The position numbers and the translations under genes are program-made. The notes under the pieces were generated by a model. It was not told the origin of the DNA. It saw only the letters and a list, made by a program, of their open reading frames with translations, and made no database searches. From positions 1 to 45,646 of the IMG/VR virus record IMGVR_UViG_3300036852_000242: a stretch of DNA of 45,646 nt. The stretch is one strand, 5' to 3'. This document shows positions 37,924 to 44,271 of this stretch, one piece after another (within the stretch, counting starts at the first letter, position 1; the number at the start of each line of letters is the position of its first letter). Source of the stretch: a virus.

Positions 37924-39843
37924 GTGACCAGCTACCGGGGCATGGACGGCCTGTCGGGCCGCCCGGGGACGGGGTCATCGGGCACGCAGCCGCCGGGGAC
38001 CGCGACTGCCTTCGGCAGCAGCTACATCGCGGGGCTCGCGTTCGAGGTCACGCAGGGCGGCTGGTTCGAGGGCTACTGGTGGTGGGTTGCCCCTAGCGGC
38101 GGCCTGACCGCGCCGCAGAAGTTCTGCCTGTGGCAGGTCACCCACGTCAGCCCGCGGGCGGGGACGCTGATCACGGCGGCGACGGTTACCAGCGGCACGA
38201 TGACCACGGGCTGGAACTGGGTGCCGGTGGCGCCCGTGCAGCTCGCGCTGGGGACGGTCTACGTCGCCGCGACCGGGGTTAACGGGAACTTCCCGGACAC
38301 TACCGGCCAGTTCGGGACGGGCCAGCCATACGCGGCGGGCATCACGAACGGGCCGCTGCACCTGTACGGCAACAGCTCGACGGACGCCGCGCCCTACTCG
38401 ATGCCGCAGGGGCCGTTCAGCACCGGGGGGAGCGACCCGGCCGTCACGATCCCGGACACGAACAACGCCAACGACCTGCTGTGGCTCGACGTCCAGGTGA
38501 ACGACACGGCCCCGGCGACGTTCACCGGCCCGTACCGGCTGTGGCCGAATAAGTTCGACACGTCCGCCGCGACGGTCCTGGACCAGCCGAAGACCTTCAC
38601 GCTGGCCACCGAGTTCCGGCTCTCGCAGGCCGGCGTGGTCAGCGCCGTGTGGTACCCGTCGGTCTCCGGCGCGGCGTCGCTGGCGACCGAGGTGGGGATC
38701 TTCCGGGTCTCCGACCAGGCGCTCATGGCGTCGAACGCCTCGCCGTCGTGGACGAAAGCCGACGGGGTCACCGCCGCCGCTGCCGGCGACGGGTGGGTGC
38801 GCACGACGATCGGCCCGGTGCCGCTCCAGCCCGACTCCTACAAGGTCGCCTACTACAACGGGGCGGGCACGATCTCCACCCCGACCGAGTTCGGCTACTA
38901 CGGCGGCGCCGGCGCGGGCGCGAACGGGATCGTCAACGGGCCGCTGTCAGCCCCGTCCGACGCCGCCGCCAGCACCGCCTACATCTACGTGAACGCGCCC
39001 GCCGCGACGCCGCCGAACACGGGCATCGGACAGGAGCCGGGGCAGGGCACGTTCGTCGCCGGCGGCGCGTTCGGCTACCCCTACCTGGCCGTCGACTACC
39101 TAGCGCCGGGCGCGTCCGACCCTGCCGGCGCGCACTGGGAGAACTTCTGGGCGGACGTCGAGTTCACCGCGACGCCGCCCGCCGAGCCGGTCGTCCCGGT
39201 GCCCTGGCAGTTCCTGCCCGCCGCCGCGCCCGGTGAGCCGTTCGCACCGTGGCCGCCGTGGGGACAGCCCGGCCAGCCCGGCATCACCGTCGCGGGAACC
39301 GCGTCACTAGCGGGAGCCGGGGCCGTCTCGGCGCTGGCCGCGCAGGCCGCCCCCGCCGTCCTTGCCGGGACGGGAGCGCTGGCCGCGGTCACCGTGCAGG
39401 GCGCGGGCGCGTCACCCGCGGGGGCGGGGTCGGCGACAGGCGCCGCCGTGCAGCAGGCCGGCGCGCCGCTCGCGGGCGCCGGGTCCCTGTCCGCGCTGGC
39501 GGTCCAGCGGGCCGTCGCGGCGCTCGCGGGAGCCGGGGCGCTCACCGCATCGCAGGGATCCGCGTCCCAGGGCACCGCGGCGCTGGCAGGGTCCGGGGCG
39601 CTCACCGCCACCGGGACGGTGCTGGTGCCGGGCACCGCGTCACTGGCCGGCGCGGGGTCGCTGGCGGCGCTCGCGGCACTGCGCGCGGCTGCCTCGGCCG
39701 CCGGGACTGGGGCGCTCACCGCGACCGGCGCCGCTCACGGCCCGGTCAGCTTCGGCCGGGCCACCGCTGACGGGCACGTCCAGGCAACGGCCACCGCGGC
39801 CGGCGCGGCCACGACGCCAGCGATACCAGGAGGGCAGCCATGA
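37924..39843 (+). CDS. Large fibre-like protein with two DUF4082-like domains and Ala/Gly repeats
   Basis: A 639-residue protein, GTG start with a weak ribosome site. Two similar beta-sandwich halves are visible: about 25-140 (GLAFEVTQGGWFEGYWWWV) and about 215-345 (LATEFRLSQAGVVSAVWYP, VGIFRVSDQALMAS, PDSYKVAYYNG), both like DUF4082. Residues about 455-600 are a degenerate repeat built on LAGAG(A/S)L(T/S)A, rich in Ala and Gly. Likely an exposed head fibre or adhesin; sugar binding is suggested by the sandwich domains but unproven. Confidence 0.68.
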   Translation: MTSYRGMDGLSGRPGTGSSGTQPPGTATAFGSSYIAGLAFEVTQGGWFEGYWWWVAPSGGLTAPQKFCLWQVTHVSPRAGTLITAATVTSGTMTTGWNWVPVAPVQLALGTVYVAATGVNGNFPDTTGQFGTGQPYAAGITNGPLHLYGNSSTDAAPYSMPQGPFSTGGSDPAVTIPDTNNANDLLWLDVQVNDTAPATFTGPYRLWPNKFDTSAATVLDQPKTFTLATEFRLSQAGVVSAVWYPSVSGAASLATEVGIFRVSDQALMASNASPSWTKADGVTAAAAGDGWVRTTIGPVPLQPDSYKVAYYNGAGTISTPTEFGYYGGAGAGANGIVNGPLSAPSDAAASTAYIYVNAPAATPPNTGIGQEPGQGTFVAGGAFGYPYLAVDYLAPGASDPAGAHWENFWADVEFTATPPAEPVVPVPWQFLPAAAPGEPFAPWPPWGQPGQPGITVAGTASLAGAGAVSALAAQAAPAVLAGTGALAAVTVQGAGASPAGAGSATGAAVQQAGAPLAGAGSLSALAVQRAVAALAGAGALTASQGSASQGTAALAGSGALTATGTVLVPGTASLAGAGSLAALAALRAAASAAGTGALTATGAAHGPVSFGRATADGHVQATATAAGAATTPAIPGGQP

Positions 39844-40661
39844 TCGACCTCGGCCAGGTCTACCAGGCCACCCTGACCCTCACGGGCCAGTCCGGGCCGC
39901 CCGCGACGTCGGTGCTGACGATCACGCTGCCCGACCAGTCGACGGCCGCCCCCGCGGTCACGGGCGCGGCGTCCGGCGCGGACTGGGTGCTGACCGCCGA
40001 CTACCCGACGGTCCAGGCCGGGCTGCACAAGGCAGCCTGGGCGACGACCGGCCCGGGCACCGCCGCCGTCGATTACTTCTCCGTCCGCCAGTTCATCTCC
40101 GTCATCAGCCTGTCCGAGGCGAAGGAGCACCTGAACAAGACGCTGGGCGCGCGGCCGGCGGACGCCGAGCTGCGCCGGTTCGTGATGGCCGCCACGGAGG
40201 TCATCGAGTCCAAGGCGGGCACCTGCGTGATCCGGCAGGTGGCGGGCGAGTTCATCCCCGGTGACTTCCGCCGCGTGATCCGGCTTCCCTCGGCACCGGT
40301 TCCCTCGGCCGCCTCGGTCACGTCGGTCGCTAGCCTGCGGGCGGGCGGTCCCTCGTGGGCGGCGGCGGACCTGATCGTCAACCCCCGCGCGGGGACCTGC
40401 CAGACCACGGACTGCCGGGGCTTCTGGGGCGGCCCGTGGCAGTGGTCCGGGACCGCCGGGCGCACGGTGATCCCCGAGCGGCTGGAGCACGCGGCGAAAG
40501 AGCAGCTGCGCCACCTGTGGGACACCCAGCGCGGCGCGCAGCCCCCGGCGCTCGTGGCGGGCGAGGAAACCTACACCACGTCCGCCGGGTGGACGTTCTC
40601 CGTTCCGCGGCGGGTGCTGGAGATGCTGGAGCCTGACATCATCCCGGTAGTCGCCGCGTGA
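39840..40661 (+). CDS. Head-tail connector (gp6-like adaptor) with N-terminal beta domain
   Basis: A 273-residue protein overlapping the upstream stop. Residues 1-80 form an Ig-like beta domain (YQATLTLTGQSGPPATSVLT). The rest has ISLSEAKEHLNKTLGARPAD and ELRRFVMAATEVIESKAGTC, the helical start of gp6-like head-completion adaptors, then LPSAPVPSAASVTSVASLRA and a helical end. It would bind below the portal. The N-terminal extension is not usual for the adaptor core. Confidence 0.75.
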   Translation: MIDLGQVYQATLTLTGQSGPPATSVLTITLPDQSTAAPAVTGAASGADWVLTADYPTVQAGLHKAAWATTGPGTAAVDYFSVRQFISVISLSEAKEHLNKTLGARPADAELRRFVMAATEVIESKAGTCVIRQVAGEFIPGDFRRVIRLPSAPVPSAASVTSVASLRAGGPSWAAADLIVNPRAGTCQTTDCRGFWGGPWQWSGTAGRTVIPERLEHAAKEQLRHLWDTQRGAQPPALVAGEETYTTSAGWTFSVPRRVLEMLEPDIIPVVAA

Positions 40662-40684
40662 GCGCGGGGGCAGAGGAGGCAATC

Positions 40685-40903
40685 GTGGCAGCCGTACGTT
40701 ACGAGCAGCGCGAGGAAGGGCTGGCCTGCCTGGACTGCGGGTCATTCATCGCCGACCAGTCAGCGCACACCCGGTTCCACTCGATCCTGAGCGGTCACGC
40801 GTGGGCGCTGGCGATCCACGTCCGCGAGCGCATCGGGCGCAAGAAGTTCGACAACTGGTCGGCGGACGCGCTGGCGGAAGTCGCCAGGGGAATGCCTGAA
40901 TGA
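40685..40903 (+). CDS. Small C2H2 zinc-finger protein
   Basis: GTG 40685 is chosen because AGAGGAGG ends five bases upstream; GTG 40658, overlapping the connector stop, is the alternative and adds nine residues. The protein (72 residues) has CLDCGSFIADQSAHTRFH, an exact C-x2-C-x9-H-x3-H pattern of a classical zinc finger, then two helices. Unusual inside a connector gene cluster; may be a moron or regulator. Confidence 0.65.
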   Translation: MAAVRYEQREEGLACLDCGSFIADQSAHTRFHSILSGHAWALAIHVRERIGRKKFDNWSADALAEVARGMPE

Positions 40904-41370
40904 GCTGGGCATCCACCGCGCCGCTGGCGATGCGGAACCTGGCTGCGCTGCTCGCCGCCTGGCCCGCCCTCGTGGCGCTCGGGGTGAAGGTCAAGGACAT
41001 GGGCGACCTGTCCGACCGCGACGCGATGGCGGTGCTGACGGTCGGCTACCTCAACCCCGAGGAAGACAGCCACGCCGAGGCGGTCAACGCCAGCGCGGAC
41101 CTGTCCGGCGCGGTGGACCGGGAGGCCATCACCATCCGCTGCGGCCTCGCGGTGCTGACCGGCGACGAGGACAGCCCCTCGGCCGCACGGGACGCGGCGT
41201 TCGCGATCCTCGCCGGCGCCGGGTCGTGCCTGGTCGCCAACCAGACCCTGGACGGCGCGGTGATGAACGCGGTGATCTCCGGGTGGTCGCTGCGCACTGA
41301 CCAGGTGACCGGCGGCTACCGGGCGCAAATCGACTTCAGCGTGAGCGTGGACGCCTTCACGCAGCGGTAA
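40900..41370 (+). CDS. Tail terminator or head-tail joining protein
   Basis: A 156-residue protein, ATG in ATGA overlap. RNLAALLAAWPALVALGVKV, DAMAVLTVGYLNPEEDSHAE, EAITIRCGLAVLTGDED and AQIDFSVSVDAFTQR match the alpha/beta layout of phage neck proteins located just before the major tail protein. Tail terminator is the best fit by position; no motif is decisive. Confidence 0.65.
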   Translation: MSWASTAPLAMRNLAALLAAWPALVALGVKVKDMGDLSDRDAMAVLTVGYLNPEEDSHAEAVNASADLSGAVDREAITIRCGLAVLTGDEDSPSAARDAAFAILAGAGSCLVANQTLDGAVMNAVISGWSLRTDQVTGGYRAQIDFSVSVDAFTQR

Positions 41371-41388
41371 CGAGCGAAGGGAGCCGCG

Positions 41389-41751
41389 ATGGCGGCCGTA
41401 CTCACAACCCAGGTGTTCCCGCACGCGGGGGCCACGGCGATCACCTACACGACCTCCGGGTCCGGCAGCCTGGCCACGACGGGGAACACCGCCCCGTGCG
41501 GGCAGGACCTGGCGCTGCTGGTCAAGAACGGCTCCGGCGGCACGCTGACGGTGAACATGACCATCCCCGCGACGGTCACCGTCGACGGGATGGCGGTCGC
41601 GACGCCGCTGGCCATCACCGTGGCCACCGGCGCGGACCAGCTGATCCCGCTGGTCGCCGCCCGGTATGCCGACGCGACGACCGGCCTGGCGACCTTCGGC
41701 CTGTCGACGGTCACCTCAGTGTCCGTCGCCTGCATCTCCACGACGAGCTGA
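41389..41751 (+). CDS. Beta-rich structural protein
   Basis: A 120-residue protein with GGGAGCC before ATG. Thr/Val/Ala-rich strands (AITYTTSGSGSLATTGNTAP, LALLVKNGSGGTLTVNMTIP) and a terminal VSVACISTTS. Resembles small decoration or neck-associated proteins. Function inferred from composition and position. Confidence 0.62.
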   Translation: MAAVLTTQVFPHAGATAITYTTSGSGSLATTGNTAPCGQDLALLVKNGSGGTLTVNMTIPATVTVDGMAVATPLAITVATGADQLIPLVAARYADATTGLATFGLSTVTSVSVACISTTS

Positions 41752-41762
41752 GGGGGACGGCC

Positions 41763-41966
41763 ATGGAACCGGAGCCGGGGTTCACCCGGATCATCCACCC
41801 CGGCCTCGGCCCCGGGTCGGTGTCGCAGGTGCCGGAGTCGTCGCTGCCGCACTGGCACCGCGCCGGGTGGCGGCTGCTCGCCGAGGGCGACCTGCCGCCG
41901 GACGAGCCGGAGGAGGCCCCCGCCCCCGTCACCCTCGCCGAGACCGCCACCACCGAGGAGGAGTAA
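41763..41966 (+). CDS. Small acidic neck-region protein
   Basis: A 67-residue protein with AGGGGGACGGCC before ATG. FTRIIHPGLGPGSVSQVPES, LPHWHRAGWRLLAEGDLP and an acidic tail. The SxVPxSSLxxWxRAGW pattern is common in small actinophage proteins near the major tail protein. Function unknown; the next gene follows directly. Confidence 0.66.
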   Translation: MEPEPGFTRIIHPGLGPGSVSQVPESSLPHWHRAGWRLLAEGDLPPDEPEEAPAPVTLAETATTEEE

Positions 41967-42446
41967 ATGCCCCCCACGCCGCTGACCGTCACTACCCGGT
42001 ACACCCCGCCGGGCACCCGCAAGTATTACTTCATCACCGCCGCCGTGGCGTACACGGCGCCGACGCGGGCCGAGCTGAACGCTGGCACCGACCTGACCGC
42101 CGAGGTCGAGTCGGTCTCCGGGTTCCAGCTGGCCGGCGCCTCCGCTGACGCCCCGGACCTGGCGACCGGATTCGTGTCGCAGGTGCCCGCCCGGGTGACG
42201 GCGTCGGACTCGGAGATCGTCTTCTGGGCCAGCAGCACGTCGGCTGACGTGCGGACCGTGCTGACGCGCGGCACCGCCGGCTACATCGTGTTCCTGCCGG
42301 AAGGCGACGTGACCGGCCAGAAGATGGAGGTCTGGCCCGTCAAGGTCAAGTCGATGTTCATCGACGGCTCGATCGAGGACCCGGCGAAGGTCCACGTGCA
42401 GTTCTCTGTAACGAAGATCCCCGCGCAGAACGTGGCGATCCCGTAG
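41967..42446 (+). CDS. Major tail protein
   Basis: A 159-residue protein directly before the G/GT chaperones. Beta-rich: KYYFITAAVAYTAPTRAELN, LTAEVESVSGFQLAG, ARVTASDSEIVFWASST, GYIVFLPEGDVTGQKMEVWP and HVQFSVTKIPAQNVAIP. The order (tube protein, then chaperones, then tape measure) is the usual one for siphophages. It would polymerise around the tape measure to form the tail tube. Confidence 0.82.
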   Translation: MPPTPLTVTTRYTPPGTRKYYFITAAVAYTAPTRAELNAGTDLTAEVESVSGFQLAGASADAPDLATGFVSQVPARVTASDSEIVFWASSTSADVRTVLTRGTAGYIVFLPEGDVTGQKMEVWPVKVKSMFIDGSIEDPAKVHVQFSVTKIPAQNVAIP

Positions 42447-42844
42447 TGGGCACTTACCTGACCCGCGAGGCGATCCTGGGCGCCGCCGACCTGCCGGCCG
42501 AGGAAGTCGAGGTGCCCGAGTGGGGCGGCGTCGTGGTGGTGCGCGGCCTGACCGGCGAGGGCCGCGACGAGTTCGAGGCGTCCACCACCGTGGTGCGCGG
42601 GACGACGATCGCGCGCGACACCGCGAACATCCGCGCGAAGCTGGTGTCCCACTGCGTCATCGACCCGGGGACCGGCGAGCCGATGTTCACCCGCCAGGAC
42701 GTCGACGCGCTCGGCAAGCTGTCCGGCGCGGCGCTGAACCGGGTGTGGGCGGTGGCCTGCCGGCTGTCCGGGATGCAGGAGGACGAGGAGGAGGCGGAGG
42801 GAAAATCCTCGGCTCCGGATGGCGAAGGTTCACCTTCGAGCTAG
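42446..42844 (+). CDS. Tail assembly chaperone, G product
   Basis: A 132-residue protein, GTG start overlapping the major tail stop by one base. YLTREAILGAADLPAEEVEV, VVVRGLTGEGRDEFEASTTV and LSGAALNRVWAVACRLSG are typical of G-type chaperones. Near its end the zero frame meets the slippery heptamer G-GGA-AAA; most ribosomes continue to the stop at 42844, some shift to make GT. Confidence 0.85.
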   Translation: MGTYLTREAILGAADLPAEEVEVPEWGGVVVVRGLTGEGRDEFEASTTVVRGTTIARDTANIRAKLVSHCVIDPGTGEPMFTRQDVDALGKLSGAALNRVWAVACRLSGMQEDEEEAEGKSSAPDGEGSPSS

Positions 42845-42969
42845 CCCGCGAGCTGGGGATGACCCGCGCCCGGCTGCTGGCGGAGGCGTCCAGCGCCGAG
42901 CTGTCGGAGTGGCAGGCGCTGTACCGGATCGAGGCCAGGGAGCGCGCCGGGCGCGAGAAGAGGCGGTGA
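42446..42969 (+). CDS. Tail assembly chaperone, GT product by -1 frameshift
   Basis: Ribosomes that slip back one base at 42799-42805 join G (about 120 residues) to a 54-residue T part beginning ILGSGWRRF and containing FELARELGMTRARLLAEASS, then AELSEWQALYRIEARERAG. This T text is characteristic (the SxxELxEWxAxYRIE pattern). There is no good start for the T frame on its own. The fusion would be about 174 residues and binds the tape measure during tail assembly. Confidence 0.82.
42799..42805 (+). promoter_or_regulatory. -1 ribosomal frameshift site GGGAAAA
   Basis: A canonical X-XXY-YYZ heptamer in the correct phase (codons GGA AAA of the G frame). Slipping gives GGG AAA and then ATC in the T frame. 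A conserved feature of long-tailed phage chaperone genes. Confidence 0.85.
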
Positions 42970-43092
42970 CGTCGCCCCGGCGATGTCGGCCACGCCCCGG
43001 GCGAGCCAGTCCGCGAGTCCGGGAATCACGCTGTCGGCGACGAGCTGGTCATCGACCTCGAAGCCGCAGTTCAAGCCGCACGGGCACTTCAT
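42841..43092 (-). CDS. Possible small antisense gene in tail operon
   Basis: On the minus strand, MKCPCGLNCGFEVDDQLVAD then SVIPGLADWLARGVADIAGA reads as a natural protein with a CxCxxxC start. It occupies the gap 42970-43092; beyond that the frame runs antisense to the GT gene and is probably not informative. The ribosome site is poor (GGGGG one base from ATG). It may be a moron, a remnant, or chance mirror coding in GC-rich DNA. Confidence 0.32.
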   Translation of the reverse strand: MKCPCGLNCGFEVDDQLVADSVIPGLADWLARGVADIAGATSPPLLAPGALPGLDPVQRLPLRQLGAGRLRQQPGAGHPQLAG

Positions 43093-43116
43093 GCCCCCGA
43101 TTCTAGGAGGCCAGGC

Positions 43117-43641
43117 GTGGCGACGCGCGTGACCGGCGGCGGCCCGGAGGAGATGAGGCGGCTCGCCGCCCGGATGAGGACGGCCAGCGATGAGCTGCGC
43201 AAGAACCTGCGCAGGCAGATGCGCGACGCCGCCGACCCGGTTGTCGGCGCGGTGCGCGAGGCCATCCAGGCGTCCCCGTCACGGCATGACGGGACGCTGC
43301 GCGGCGAGGCCGCTAAGACGGTCAGCGCGTCCGTCAGCGTCTCCGGCAGCCAGGTCACCCTCGCCATCACCTCCCGCGGCTCCCTCATGCCGGAGGGCAA
43401 GGGGAACCTGCCCGCCTACCTGAATGATGACAAGCGGTGGAAGCACCCCGTCTTCGGCAGGGCCATCGCGGAGATCGAGGCGCAGGTCGCCGGGAGGGGC
43501 CACGGCCGCGGCTGGACGTGGGTCAGGCAGTCATCGCGTGCCGCCGGCTGGTTCGACCGCACCATAAGCGATCGCGCCCCGGACCTGCGCCGCGCCGTCG
43601 AGGCCGCCATGGACGAGACCGCCCGGAAGCTCGGGGGCTAA
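43117..43641 (+). CDS. Tail completion / HK97 gp10-like protein
   Basis: A 174-residue basic protein, GTG after AGGAGG. ATRVTGGGPEEMRRLAARMR, ELRKNLRRQMRDAADPVVGA, GNLPAYLNDDKRWKHPVFGR and WTWVRQSSRAAGWFDRTI are the hallmarks of a family of neck or tail-completion proteins. In most genomes it precedes the major tail gene; here it follows the chaperones, just before the tape measure, an uncommon position. Confidence 0.72.
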   Translation: MATRVTGGGPEEMRRLAARMRTASDELRKNLRRQMRDAADPVVGAVREAIQASPSRHDGTLRGEAAKTVSASVSVSGSQVTLAITSRGSLMPEGKGNLPAYLNDDKRWKHPVFGRAIAEIEAQVAGRGHGRGWTWVRQSSRAAGWFDRTISDRAPDLRRAVEAAMDETARKLGG

Positions 43642-43664
43642 AGGCTTACCAGCTAGACGCAAGA

Positions 43665-43693
43665 CCCCGGCGCCTGCACTAACAGGCCCGGGG
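43665..43693 (+). other. Hairpin ahead of endonuclease VII-like gene
   Basis: CCCCGG-CG-CCTG (43665-43676), loop CACTAA, CAGG-C-CCGGGG (43683-43693). It is stable but lacks a T-run. It lies in the 79-base gap between the tail completion and endonuclease genes; it may be a processing site or a trace of the insertion. Confidence 0.45.
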
Positions 43694-43720
43694 CGTGGCC
43701 AACCTGGATGAGAGGCTGAC

Positions 43721-44251
43721 ATGACAGAGGTTAACGCTGACGACGCTGCGCGCAAGGAGCGAAATCGGCAGGCGACCCGACGCTACCGCGAGGCCAACCG
43801 CGAGCGACTGCGCGAGCAGAGGCGCAAATATTACGAGGCCAACCGCGAGAAGCAGTGCGAGGACAGCAGGAAGTGGTATCGCGCCAATCAAGAGCACGCG
43901 CGGGCGAACGCCAAGCGGCAATGGAAGCAATGGCGTCACGGGATGGACGGGGCAACGTGGGGCTCCATGTGGGCCGCACAGCAGGGCAAGTGCCGCTACT
44001 GCCAGCGCGACCTTGACGAGACGGCCCACGTTGACCACTGGCACGGCTGCGCCAGCGGCCATGAGCCAGGGAAATCATGCCCGGCCTGCTGGCGCGGGCT
44101 CGCCTGCCAGCAATGCAACATCATCATCGGCATGGCCGCCGACGACCCGGGCCGACTGGACCTAATCGCGGCAAATCTCCGGATCGCGAACGCTGAGGTC
44201 GGGGAACGGCAGCTTAAAGCGCCGCAGCAGTTGATGTTCGAAATCGAATAG
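43721..44251 (+). CDS. Endonuclease VII-like (His-Me finger) homing endonuclease
   Basis: A 176-residue protein. The N-terminal half is a long basic helix (RKERNRQATRRYREANRERL; repeated YxEANREK units); the C-terminal half is the recombination endonuclease VII type fold: GKCRYCQRDLDE, AHVDHWHGC, CPACWRGLACQQCNIIIGMA. The base composition is clearly less GC-rich than its neighbours, so it is probably a recent arrival. It lies between the tail completion and tape measure genes and abuts a tape measure gene lacking a standard start. Confidence 0.85.
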   Translation: MTEVNADDAARKERNRQATRRYREANRERLREQRRKYYEANREKQCEDSRKWYRANQEHARANAKRQWKQWRHGMDGATWGSMWAAQQGKCRYCQRDLDETAHVDHWHGCASGHEPGKSCPACWRGLACQQCNIIIGMAADDPGRLDLIAANLRIANAEVGERQLKAPQQLMFEIE

Positions 44252-44271
44252 CCGAACGGAGGGCCGCAGAG

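Noticed and set aside
42819-43106. Plus-strand frame filling the gap after the GT gene
   Set aside because: The product is almost only Arg/Pro/Ser and lacks a start with a ribosome site.
43642-44271. Self-splicing intron carrying the endonuclease, splitting the tape measure gene
   Set aside because: No upstream exon with a tape measure start is visible and no intron core could be recognised; the endonuclease has its own start, and only a plain hairpin precedes it.
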